Assembly (NCBI RefSeq): GCF_003002055.1
Contig: NZ_PVZF01000006.1
Coordinates: 248,001 to 312,000, forward strand
Origin: Kineococcus rhizosphaerae
GTDB lineage: Bacteria > Actinomycetota > Actinomycetes > Actinomycetales > Kineococcaceae
Length of the DNA stretch: 64,000 nucleotides
Reading direction: 5' to 3'
Shown piece by piece: positions 1 through 7,927 of the stretch. The notes under the pieces are model-generated. The model was not told where the DNA came from. It ran no database searches and was given only the letters and a program-made list of their open reading frames with translations. The position numbers and the translations under genes are program-made. The first letter of the stretch is position 1, and every line of letters begins with the position of its first letter.

Positions 1-304
1 CGGGGTACCCGTCCGCCTCCAGGCCCGCGACGGCCTGCTCGACCGCGGCGGGGTCGGTGACGTCGAACGCGCGGGCGACGGTGCGGCCCGGCCCGAGCGC
101 GGCGAGCCCGGCCGCGACCTGCTCGGCGACCTGCGGGTCGCGGCCGTTGACGACCACGGTCGCCCCGGCCCGCACCAGCCCGGAGGCCAGCGCGTGACCG
201 ATCCCGCGGGTGGAGCCGGTGACGAGGGCGACGCGCCCGGTGACGTCGAACAGCCGCGCGGGGTCCGGGGCGGGCGGACGGGACTCCTGGGGGGCGGTGG
301 TCAT
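1..304 (-). CDS. SDR-family oxidoreductase, gluconate 5-dehydrogenase-like (3' end outside window)
   Basis: The first 101 codons of a short-chain dehydrogenase are visible; the rest lies beyond the window edge. The nucleotide-binding motif TGSTRGIG sits near residues 29-36 after a beta strand (VALVTG). A second strand ends in NGRDP, where the Arg after the strand favours NADP(H), and DVTD follows near residue 78. The LFDVTGRVALVTG opening resembles gluconate 5-dehydrogenases, so a polyol or sugar-acid redox role is likely, but the catalytic Ser-Tyr-Lys region is not in view. The ATG at 304 is the first start in frame. The gene is divergent from the TetR gene at 385, and the 80-bp gap would hold both promoters. 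Confidence 0.85.
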   Translation of the reverse strand, partial: MTTAPQESRPPAPDPARLFDVTGRVALVTGSTRGIGHALASGLVRAGATVVVNGRDPQVAEQVAAGLAALGPGRTVARAFDVTDPAAVEQAVAGLEADGYP

Positions 305-384
305 GTCCCCATCCTGGTGACGGCCGGGAGCGGGCGCACACTCGGCCCTTCCCTCTCGTACGGACGTTCTGATAGCTTCCGGTC

Positions 385-939
385 GTGGCCCGCCGCACCG
401 ACCCCGACCGCCGGGACCGCATCGTCGAGACCGTCCTGGACGTCATCGCCGAGAAGGGCACCGCGGGGGCGACGTACCGCACCGTCGCCGAGGCCGCCGA
501 CGTCCCCCTGGGGTCGATGACCTACCACTTCCCCACCCGCGACGGCATGCTGCTCGCGGCGTTCACCCGGCTGGCCGACACCATGCACGCGCGGTTCGAG
601 CGCGTCCTGGCCGAACTGCCCCCCGGCTCCGACCCCCGCGAGGGCGTCGTGCAGATCATCGCGGGGGAAGGCATCGAGCACCGGCGGGACATGGTGCTGC
701 AGACGGAGCTGTGGGCCCTGGCCGTCCGCGACGAGCGCTACCGCGAACTCGTCCAGCAGTGGATGCACCGCTCGCGGACCTCCCTGTCGCGGTACTTCCC
801 CCCCGACCTCGCCCCCATGATCGACGCCCTGCTCGAAGGGTTGATCCTGCACAGCTGGATCTCCGTCGAGGGTTTCGACCTCGACCGCGTCCGCGCCGCC
901 GTCCGGCGGCTCACCGGCCCCCTGGAAGGTTTCGCGTGA
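385..939 (+). CDS. TetR-family transcriptional regulator
   Basis: A 184-residue regulator with an N-terminal TetR helix-turn-helix at about residues 10-57 (IVETVLDVIAEKG, then TVAEAADVPLGSMTYHF, the typical recognition helix ending in YxHF). The remaining 120 residues are a helical ligand-binding domain I cannot assign to a ligand. GTG is the start; a TGATAG hexamer at 370-375 ends only nine bases before it, so the transcript may be nearly leaderless. Its stop overlaps the MFS start by 4 nt (GTGA), so it probably controls that efflux gene and possibly the divergent SDR. Confidence 0.9.
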   Translation: MARRTDPDRRDRIVETVLDVIAEKGTAGATYRTVAEAADVPLGSMTYHFPTRDGMLLAAFTRLADTMHARFERVLAELPPGSDPREGVVQIIAGEGIEHRRDMVLQTELWALAVRDERYRELVQQWMHRSRTSLSRYFPPDLAPMIDALLEGLILHSWISVEGFDLDRVRAAVRRLTGPLEGFA

Positions 940-2138
940 CCCCCACCCCGTTCCGCGTGCGCGCCGCGCTGACGACGGCGTTCGCCTGCACCGGACTGAC
1001 GATGGCGACGTGGGTCTCGCGGACCCCCGCCATCCGCGACCTCACCCACTCCAGCACCGCGCAGATGGGGCTGGTGATCGCCGGGCTGTCGGCCGGTTCC
1101 ATGGTCGGCATCGCGGTCGGCGGGACGTACGTCGCCCGCACCGGCGCGCGCTCGGTCGTGCGCACCGGGATGCTCGCCATCGCCCTCGGGTCGGTCGTCG
1201 TCGCGGCCGGCGCCGGCCTGGGGCACGCCCCGCTGGTGGCCCTGGGCCTGGCGTTCCTGGGGTTCGGGATGGGTTCGGGGGAGATCGCCCTGAACGTCGA
1301 AGGCGTTGCGCTGGAGTCGGTCGTGGGACGCACCGTGGTCCCGAGCCTGCACGGTGCCTACAGCGCGGGGTTGTGCGCCGGGGCGCTGCTGGGTCTGGCC
1401 GCGAACGCGACGCACCTGCCCGTCCCGGTCCACCTGCTCGCCGTCGCGGGCCTCACCGCGGGCGCCACGGGCTGGCTGGTCCGCAACCTCGCCACCGGCA
1501 CCGGCCGGGAGCAGCAGCGCCGCACGCGCGTACCGCTGCGCGAGACCGTCACGGGTTTCCTGTCGGTGTGGCGCGAGAGGCGGACCCTGGCGATCGGCGT
1601 CGTCGTCCTGGGCATGGCGCTGGCCGAGGGTTCGGCGGGCGACTGGCTGCCGCTCATCGTCGTCGACGGGTTCGGCCTGACCGCCACGACGGGTTCCCTC
1701 GTCTACGCGTTCTTCGGCGCCGCCATGGCGACGGGGCGCTTCGCGGGCGGGCCCCTCCTCGACCGGTACGGCCGCGCACCGGTGCTGCTGACGTCGGCCG
1801 GGGCGGCGGTCGTCGGCATCGCCCTCGTCTCCTTCGCCCCCGGCATCGCGCTCGCCGTCGTCGGCGTCCTGCTGTGGGGTCTGGGCGCCGCGCTCGGGTT
1901 CCCCGTCGCGCTGTCCGCCGCGGGCGACGACCCCGTCGGCGCCGCGCGGCGGGTCAGCGCCGTCGCGACGATGGGCTACCTCGCGTTCCTCGTCGGCCCG
2001 CCCGTCCTGGGGTTCGTCGGCGAGCACGTCGGCCTGCGCGGCGCCATCCTGCTCGTCCTCGTCGTCGTGACCGTCTCGGGCTCCTTCTCCCGGGCCGTCG
2101 CCAAACCCTCCCCGCAACCGACCCGAGAGGCAGTGTGA
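936..2138 (+). CDS. MFS transporter, YbjJ-like
   Basis: About 400 residues of alternating hydrophobic segments, consistent with the 12-helix major facilitator fold, with the loop-2 region GGTYVARTGARSVVRTG. The N-terminus (RVRAALTTAFACTGLTMATW) resembles the YbjJ/FHS-like branch, whose substrates are poorly known. The GTG at 936 overlaps the TetR stop by 4 nt; a longer upstream reading frame exists but would run back through the TetR gene and is not used. Co-transcription with a TetR gene suggests drug or metabolite export, which is inference. Confidence 0.85.
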   Translation: MTPTPFRVRAALTTAFACTGLTMATWVSRTPAIRDLTHSSTAQMGLVIAGLSAGSMVGIAVGGTYVARTGARSVVRTGMLAIALGSVVVAAGAGLGHAPLVALGLAFLGFGMGSGEIALNVEGVALESVVGRTVVPSLHGAYSAGLCAGALLGLAANATHLPVPVHLLAVAGLTAGATGWLVRNLATGTGREQQRRTRVPLRETVTGFLSVWRERRTLAIGVVVLGMALAEGSAGDWLPLIVVDGFGLTATTGSLVYAFFGAAMATGRFAGGPLLDRYGRAPVLLTSAGAAVVGIALVSFAPGIALAVVGVLLWGLGAALGFPVALSAAGDDPVGAARRVSAVATMGYLAFLVGPPVLGFVGEHVGLRGAILLVLVVVTVSGSFSRAVAKPSPQPTREAV

Positions 2139-3148
2139 GACCCGTGACCGAACCCGAGACCGGACCCGAGACCGAACCCGTGGACCACCCCACCAGCAGC
2201 GGCGGCAGCGGCGTCGGGGTGGTCCTGCCCCGCGACCTGCCCGCCGCCGACGTCCTCCCCTTCGCCCGCCGGGCCGACGAGCTCGGGTTCGCGAGCCTGT
2301 GGGTCATCGAGGACCTCGGGTTCCGCGGCGGGTTCGCCCAGGCCGCCGCCGCCCTGGCCGTGACCGGACAGGTCCACGTCGGCCTGGGGATCGCCCCGGC
2401 CGCCGGTCGCAACCCCGCCTTCACCGCGATGGAGGCCGCGACGCTGGCCGAGCAGTTCCCGGGCCGGTTCACCCTCGGCCTCGGCCACGGGGTCCCCGGC
2501 TGGATGCGGCAGGTCGGGTCCTGGGGCCGCAGCCCGCTGACCTCGCTGTCCGAGCACCTCGAGGCGGTGCGCCGCCTGCTGCACGGCGAGACCGTGACGC
2601 TGCAGGGCCAGTACGTCCACCTCGACGGCATCCGCCTCGAGAACCCGCCCGCGCAGCCGCCGCGCGTCGTGGCCGGCGTGCGCGGGCCGAAGTCCCTGGC
2701 CCTGTCCGGACGGCTCGTCGACGGGACCCTGCTCGCCGAACCCGTCCCAGCCGACTACGCGCGCACCGCGCGCGAGCAGACCGGCGCCGGGCACGCGCTC
2801 ATCGGCTACGAGCTCGCGGTCGTCTCCGACGACCCCGCGCAGGCCCGCGAGCAGGTGCGCGAGGGCCTGGTGTGGGTCGGCACGCCGGACGCCGCCGCGC
2901 ACACGGCGAGCTCCCCCTACGCGCGCGAGCTGCAGGAACTGCGCGAGCAGGTCCCCGACGCCCTGGAGTTCACCCGGCGGATGCCGGACGCGTGGGTCGA
3001 CGACCTGACCCTGACGGGGACGCCCGACGCGGTGCGCGCCCGGATCGCCGAGCTGCGCGCGGCGGGGCTGGACGAGGTCGTCCTGTTCCCCGTCGGTGAC
3101 GACCGGCTCGGCGCGCTGGAGTCGCTGGCCCGCGTGCTGCCCGCCTGA
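2135..3148 (+). CDS. LLM-class (luciferase-like) flavin/F420-dependent oxidoreductase
   Basis: The protein has the luciferase-like TIM-barrel signature: VVLPRDLPAADVLPFARRADELGF near the N-terminus, FTLGLGHGVPGWMRQVG in the middle, and a C-terminal LTLTGTPDAVRARIAELRAAGLDEVVLFP typical of F420- or FMN-using family members. Substrate is unknown. The GTG at 2135 overlaps the MFS stop (GTGA); a second GTG at 2144 is equally possible. The first 25 residues are a Pro/Glu-rich tail that may be dispensable. It is the third gene of the TetR-MFS-LLM unit. Confidence 0.85.
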   Translation: MRPVTEPETGPETEPVDHPTSSGGSGVGVVLPRDLPAADVLPFARRADELGFASLWVIEDLGFRGGFAQAAAALAVTGQVHVGLGIAPAAGRNPAFTAMEAATLAEQFPGRFTLGLGHGVPGWMRQVGSWGRSPLTSLSEHLEAVRRLLHGETVTLQGQYVHLDGIRLENPPAQPPRVVAGVRGPKSLALSGRLVDGTLLAEPVPADYARTAREQTGAGHALIGYELAVVSDDPAQAREQVREGLVWVGTPDAAAHTASSPYARELQELREQVPDALEFTRRMPDAWVDDLTLTGTPDAVRARIAELRAAGLDEVVLFPVGDDRLGALESLARVLPA

Positions 3149-3178
3149 CCTCACCCACCGCGACCGAGGACCACCCGG

Positions 3179-3265
3179 CCGCGATCAAGGACCGCGAAGG
3201 CTCGAGTTCCTTGATCGCGGGGATGCAGTCCTTGATCGCGGGGGCGCGGTCCTTGATCGCGGGGG
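3179..3265. terminator. Hairpin plus three 21-bp tandem repeats between convergent genes
   Basis: A perfect 13-bp inverted repeat (CCGCGATCAAGGA at 3179-3191 with TCCTTGATCGCGG at 3208-3220, loop of 16) lies between two convergent genes. The right arm is repeated in tandem with an exact 21-bp period: the 15-base core TCCTTGATCGCGGGG starts at 3208, 3229 and 3250. The left arm can therefore pair with any of three right arms. There is no U-tract, as is common in GC-rich actinobacteria. A bidirectional terminator is the likeliest role; a protein-binding array is an alternative. Confidence 0.65.
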
Positions 3266-4438
3266 TCAGCTGAAGCCGAACTCGCCGGCCAGGACGAGGG
3301 CGGCGGCCCCCTGCAGGACGCCGTTCTCCCCCAGGCGGCCCAGGCGCAGGCGCACGGACGGGCCGGTCGTCGGCAGGAGCGTCCCCTCGACCGTGGAGGT
3401 GGCGGCGTCGAGCAGCGGGCCGTCGAGGAGGTCGCCGGGGCCCACGAGGAGCACCTCCTCGAGGTCGAGGGCGGCGACGACGGGGGCCAGCACGGCCCCC
3501 AGCCGCCGGCCGGCGTCGCGCAGGGCGACGCGGCGCCGCGCCGGGGTGCGCCCCTCGAGCGTCCGCGCCAGGTACGTGGGGGCGACGATCGTCTCCAGGC
3601 ACCCGCGCCGGCCGCACTCGCAGGGCTCACCCCGCGGATCCACCGTCAGGTGTCCGATCTCGCCCGCCGCGAGCCGGTGCCCGCGCACGAGGTGGCCGTC
3701 GAGCACGATCCCGGCCCCGACGCCCTGGCCGACGACGACGGCCATGAACCCCGACGCGGACGCCCCGGCGTACGTGAACTCGGCCAGCGCCGCCGCGTCG
3801 GCGTCGTTGGCGACGTGGACCCCGACCCCCAGCCGGGTGGTCAGGGTCTCGGCCAGCGGCAGGTCCTTCCAGCCGAGCCGCACGGACTCCACGATCCCGC
3901 CCGCGGCGTCCACGATGCCCGGCGTCCCGACGCCGACCCCGACGACCCGTTGCACCGCTGCCCCGATCGCCTCGCGGCAGACGCGCTCGACCGCGTCGAC
4001 CGCCTCCTGACCCCGCACCCCGGAGAAGTCCTCGGTGCGCTCGCTGACGACGGCGCCCGCGAGGTCGAGGACGGCGACGCGCGCCACGGGCAGCCGCTGC
4101 AGGTCGACGGCGACGATGTGGTGCTCGGTCGAACGCAGACCGACCATCATCGCGGGCTTGCCGACGCGCCCCTCCGGGCGCAGCCCGAGCTCGGCGACGA
4201 GGCCGTCGGCGAGCAGCTCCCCCACGATCTCCGAGACGGTCACCCGGGTCAGGCCCGTCGCCCGCGCCAGGTCGGCGCGCGAGACGGGGCCGGAGTGGAA
4301 GAGCAGCCCGAGGACGACGGCCCGGTTGTGGGCCCGGGCCTGCGTCGGCAGCACCTTGGCGCTGGGCCGCAGTCCCCGCGTGGAGGTGCGCCACGGCGTG
4401 GGGTGGGGCCGGGCGGCGGGGGCGGTCGGGCTGGTCAC
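3266..4438 (-). CDS. ROK-family transcriptional repressor (NagC/XylR-like)
   Basis: A 390-residue ROK protein. An N-terminal winged helix lies at about residues 36-95 (LLFHSGPVSRADLARATGLTRVTVSEIVGELLADGLV), followed by a sugar-kinase-like fold with the ROK zinc motif GHLTVDPRGEPCECGRRGCLE. It lacks a clear ATP-binding DxGGT motif (AVDLQRL replaces it), as expected for a regulator and not a kinase. It is divergent from the sugar ABC operon at 4656 and most likely represses it until an amino sugar or its phosphate binds. Confidence 0.9.
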   Translation of the reverse strand: MTSPTAPAARPHPTPWRTSTRGLRPSAKVLPTQARAHNRAVVLGLLFHSGPVSRADLARATGLTRVTVSEIVGELLADGLVAELGLRPEGRVGKPAMMVGLRSTEHHIVAVDLQRLPVARVAVLDLAGAVVSERTEDFSGVRGQEAVDAVERVCREAIGAAVQRVVGVGVGTPGIVDAAGGIVESVRLGWKDLPLAETLTTRLGVGVHVANDADAAALAEFTYAGASASGFMAVVVGQGVGAGIVLDGHLVRGHRLAAGEIGHLTVDPRGEPCECGRRGCLETIVAPTYLARTLEGRTPARRRVALRDAGRRLGAVLAPVVAALDLEEVLLVGPGDLLDGPLLDAATSTVEGTLLPTTGPSVRLRLGRLGENGVLQGAAALVLAGEFGFS

Positions 4439-4655
4439 ACGGATTAGTTTCCCTCACCTACGAATCGTCGGCAAGACCCCTTCCGGAGATGGGAAGGAAG
4501 GGTTACATTCCTGTTAAGCAGACGTCCTGACCCTTGTCACACGTCGCTGGCAGTGCGAAGACTCATCGCCGAGTCCCCCCGCTCCAGCACCCGCAGGGCA
4601 CCGCACCACAGCTCGTCCCCCAGCACCGTCGCACCGGACCGAAAGGCTGTCAGTC
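4439..4655. promoter_or_regulatory. Divergent control region of ROK repressor and sugar ABC operon
   Basis: This 217-bp gap separates the ROK repressor and the solute-binding protein. It holds an inverted repeat CCTTCC-N7-GGAAGG at 4479-4497 with an extra GGAAGG-like half at 4496-4502. An AT-richer stretch (GGTTACATTCCTGTTAAG, 4501-4518) stands out from the background and may contain the -10 element of the rightward promoter. The inverted repeat is the best operator candidate for the ROK protein. I see no copy of the streptomycete DasR element. Confidence 0.45.
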
Positions 4656-5954
4656 ATGAACCTCACCCGCCGATCCCTCCTCGCCAGCGCCTCCGGTGCC
4701 GCCGTCCTCGGCGGCCTGGGCGCCTGCGGGAACGACACGTCCTCCTCCTCGGGCAGCGGAGGCAGCGGCGGTGGTGGCTCGAAGAAGATCACCGTCTGGT
4801 TCATGCAGGACTCGGTGCCGGACTCGACCCAGGCGAACCTCAAGAAGACCTTCGAGGAGCAGAACGCCGGTGCCACCCTCGACATCCAGGTCCAGCAGTG
4901 GGACGGCATCGTCTCCAAGCTGCAGACCAGCCTGGCCAGCAAGGACCAGAGCCCCGACGTGGTCGAGTTCGGCAACACCCAGGTCGCCCTGTTCTCCTCC
5001 GTCGGCGCCCTCCTGGACATCTCCGACATGGAGGACGCGCTCGGCGGCAGTGACCTCATCCAGAGCTTCATCGACGCGGGAACCTGGGAGAGCAAGCTCT
5101 ACGCCACCCCGATGTACGCCGGGGCCCGCGTGTACTACTACCGCAAGGACCTGTTCGCCGCGGCCGGCATCGCCGAGCCCACCAGCCTCGACGAGCTCGT
5201 GGCCGCGGCCAAGAAGCTCGACGCGGCCAACCCCGAGAAGAACCCGAACTTCTCCGGCATCTACTTCCCGGGCGCCGACCCGCACACCAACGAGGGGTGG
5301 CTGTTCACCCACGGCGGGCAGTACGCCGAGCAGTCCGGCAAGACCTGGGCGGGCAAGCTGTCCAGCACCGAGTCGCAGGCCGCCCTCGCCCAGGTGCAGG
5401 ACCTCATGCTGCACGCCACCAAGTACGCGCTGGACTCCAACGAGAACGTCCAGGCCGCCTACCAGCTCTTCAACGACGGCAAGATCGGGATGTACAGCGC
5501 CCTCAACGTCGCCTCCGGCAAGATCGACCAGGCCATGTGGGACGCCGGCAAGGTCGGCGTCCTGGCCCTGCCGGGCCTGACGCCGGGCAGCGTCGGGCAC
5601 ACGTTCTCGGGCGGTTCGAGCCTGGGCATCTCCGCGAACAACCACAACCTCGACCTGTCGAAGAAGCTCATGGAACTCCTCTACGGCGACGACTTCATGA
5701 CCGACATGGCCAAGGTCGGCGGCTGGATCCCCGGCCGGACGTCCTTCGCGTCGGCCCTCACCGGCCCCGCCGGGTCCATCGCGCAGAAGGTCATCGAGAA
5801 CTCGGTCCTCACCCCGAACTCCCCGCAGTGGGGCGTCCTCGACGGGAACAACGTCCCCCGCGACTTCTGGGTCCGCATCGCCAAGGGCGAGGACGTGAAG
5901 ACCGTCGCCGCCGACGTGGACAAGACCATCGCCGACGCCCTCAACAAGGGCTGA
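4656..5954 (+). CDS. ABC sugar transporter solute-binding lipoprotein
   Basis: A 432-residue family-1 extracellular solute-binding protein. The N-terminus has a twin-arginine signal (RRS at 5-7) ending in a lipobox LGAC with Cys24, so it is a Tat-exported lipoprotein. A Ser/Gly linker follows, then the periplasmic-binding fold (KKITVWFMQDS, TPMYAGARVYYYRKDLF, DGKIGMYSALN). Genes downstream encode two permeases, a hexosaminidase and a ROK kinase, so its ligand is probably an N-acetylglucosamine-containing oligosaccharide such as chitobiose (compare NgcE/DasA). Ligand identity is inferred only from context. Confidence 0.9.
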   Translation: MNLTRRSLLASASGAAVLGGLGACGNDTSSSSGSGGSGGGGSKKITVWFMQDSVPDSTQANLKKTFEEQNAGATLDIQVQQWDGIVSKLQTSLASKDQSPDVVEFGNTQVALFSSVGALLDISDMEDALGGSDLIQSFIDAGTWESKLYATPMYAGARVYYYRKDLFAAAGIAEPTSLDELVAAAKKLDAANPEKNPNFSGIYFPGADPHTNEGWLFTHGGQYAEQSGKTWAGKLSSTESQAALAQVQDLMLHATKYALDSNENVQAAYQLFNDGKIGMYSALNVASGKIDQAMWDAGKVGVLALPGLTPGSVGHTFSGGSSLGISANNHNLDLSKKLMELLYGDDFMTDMAKVGGWIPGRTSFASALTGPAGSIAQKVIENSVLTPNSPQWGVLDGNNVPRDFWVRIAKGEDVKTVAADVDKTIADALNKG

Positions 5955-5998
5955 CCCGGATCCGCCCCGTCAGCACGACGACCCAGCAGGAGGAGAAC

Positions 5999-6985
5999 GT
6001 GGTGTCCGACCAGCTCAGCGCCGGAGTGGGCGGCGCTCCCGCACTCACCGCGGGGGCGGCCCCACCGCGGACGCGCACCGGGAACCGCCGCAGCCGGCGA
6101 TCGCTCCTCGTCCCCTACCTCCTGCTGGTGCTGCCGGTGGGCCTGGTGTGCGTGTCGCTGGGCTACCCGATGGTCAAGCAGTTCATCATGTCGTTCCAGG
6201 AGTTCGGGCTCGCCCAGCAGTTCGGGCGCCCCCCGGAGTGGATCGGCCTGAAGAACTACACCACGGTCCTCACCGACTCCTACTTCTGGGTCGTCGTCGC
6301 CCGGTCGGTGGCGTTCTGCGCCGTCAGCGCCGTGCTGACCATGGTCGTCGGCGTCGCCCTGGCCGTCCTGCTGCAGCAGCTGTCGGTCGTCCCGCGCGTC
6401 CTGCTGCAGGTCGCGCTCGTGCTGGCGTGGGCGATGCCGCCGCTGGCGGCCCTCACGGTCTACACCTGGCTCGTCGAACCCCGCTACGGGCTGGTGAACT
6501 GGATCCTCACGAGCGTGGGCTTCGAGCAGTTCCGGGCCTACTCCTGGCTGGCCGGCAGCCAGTGGACGTTCTTCGCGATCGCCGCCCTCACCGTCATCTG
6601 GACGTCGGTCCCGCTGGTCACCCTGTCGTCGTACGCCGCGCTGAACCAGGTCGACGACGCGATCCTGGAGGCGGCCCAGCTCGACGGCGCCGGCGGCTGG
6701 ACGCGACTGCGGACCGTCGTCCTGCCGATCATCCAGCCCGTGATCCTGCTGCTGTTCATGCTCGAGATCATCTGGGACCTGAAGGTCTTCACCCAGATCA
6801 AGGTGCTGCAGTCCAGCGCCGGGAACAACGAGGCCACGAACCTGCTGGGGACGTACGTCTACGAGACGGGCATCGGCGGCGGGAACTACGGCGTCGCCTC
6901 GGCGCTGGCCACCGTCATGCTGCTGCTCGTCCTCGTCCTGACCTTCCGGTACATGCGGACCCTCATGAAGCAGGGAGACCTCTGA
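5999..6985 (+). CDS. ABC sugar transporter permease 1 (MalF-type)
   Basis: About 328 residues with a basic N-terminal tail (RTRTGNRRSRRS) followed by six membrane segments and the cytoplasmic EAA loop EAAQLDGAGGWTRLRTVVLP, which docks on the transport ATPase. A strong AGGAGG at 5988-5993 precedes two adjacent GTG codons at 5999 and 6002; either could be the start. It pairs with the permease that begins on its stop codon. Confidence 0.9.
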   Translation: MVSDQLSAGVGGAPALTAGAAPPRTRTGNRRSRRSLLVPYLLLVLPVGLVCVSLGYPMVKQFIMSFQEFGLAQQFGRPPEWIGLKNYTTVLTDSYFWVVVARSVAFCAVSAVLTMVVGVALAVLLQQLSVVPRVLLQVALVLAWAMPPLAALTVYTWLVEPRYGLVNWILTSVGFEQFRAYSWLAGSQWTFFAIAALTVIWTSVPLVTLSSYAALNQVDDAILEAAQLDGAGGWTRLRTVVLPIIQPVILLLFMLEIIWDLKVFTQIKVLQSSAGNNEATNLLGTYVYETGIGGGNYGVASALATVMLLLVLVLTFRYMRTLMKQGDL

Positions 6986-7893
6986 TGGCCACCACCACCG
7001 CGACGTCGGGGACCGCCGGGGGAACCACGAAGGGCACCGGTGGGCTGTTCGACACGACCCGCTCCCCGCGCAACCGGCACCGCAAGGTGTGGAACGTCGT
7101 GGCGATCGTCCTCGCCGCGCTGTGGGCGTTCCCCATCTACTGGATGATCAACTCGTCCCTCATGCCGGCCGACCGGCTGCGCTCGACCCCTCCCCTGCTG
7201 GCACCGATCCACCCGAGCACGCACGCGTTCGGCCAGATCTTCCACGACGCGCTGTTCTGGCGCTCGCTCGGGTTCAGCGCGGCCGTCACGTCCCTGGCCG
7301 TCGCGGTCTCCCTGCTGTCCGCCGTGCTGGGCGCGGTCGCCCTCAGCCGCTTCGCCTTCCTCGGCCGGCGCGCCGTCCTCGTGGCCGTGCTCGTCGTCCA
7401 GATGATCCCCGCCGAGGCGCTGTTCATCTCCCAGTACCGCATGCTCGACGGGTGGGGCCTGCTGGGCACCGTCCCCGGGCTGTCGCTGCTGTACGTCGGG
7501 CTCATCGTCCCCTTCACCGTGTGGATGCTGAAGGGGTTCGTCGACGGCGTGCCCGTCGAGCTTGAGGAGGCCGCCATGATGGACGGCTGCTCGCGGTTCG
7601 GGGCGTTCTTCCGCGTCACCGTGCCCCTGCTGGGCCCCGGGCTCGTCGCCACCGGCGTCTTCGGCTTCCTCGTGGCGTGGAACGAGTTCACCCTCGCCTT
7701 CGTCGTCCTCGCCTCCGGTGACCGCCTCACCCTGCCCGTGTGGCTGCGGACGTTCTCCTCCAACCTGCAGGAGACCGACTGGGCCGGCGTCATGGCCGGG
7801 TCCACCCTCGTCGCCGTCCCCGTCCTCGTCGTCTTCATCCTCGTCCAGAACACCATGGCCAAGGGCATGGTCGCCGGCGCCGTCAAGGGCTGA
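6985..7893 (+). CDS. ABC sugar transporter permease 2 (MalG-type)
   Basis: A 302-residue permease whose ATG overlaps the preceding stop by one base (TGATG). It has six membrane helices and the EAA loop EEAAMMDGCSRFGAFFRVTVPLLGP. No ATP-binding subunit is encoded in this operon, matching actinobacterial carbohydrate-uptake-1 importers that borrow a shared MsiK-type ATPase encoded elsewhere. Confidence 0.9.
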   Translation: MATTTATSGTAGGTTKGTGGLFDTTRSPRNRHRKVWNVVAIVLAALWAFPIYWMINSSLMPADRLRSTPPLLAPIHPSTHAFGQIFHDALFWRSLGFSAAVTSLAVAVSLLSAVLGAVALSRFAFLGRRAVLVAVLVVQMIPAEALFISQYRMLDGWGLLGTVPGLSLLYVGLIVPFTVWMLKGFVDGVPVELEEAAMMDGCSRFGAFFRVTVPLLGPGLVATGVFGFLVAWNEFTLAFVVLASGDRLTLPVWLRTFSSNLQETDWAGVMAGSTLVAVPVLVVFILVQNTMAKGMVAGAVKG

Positions 7894-7927
7894 GACCTCC
7901 CCCCGCACCGAACCTGGAGTCACCCCC

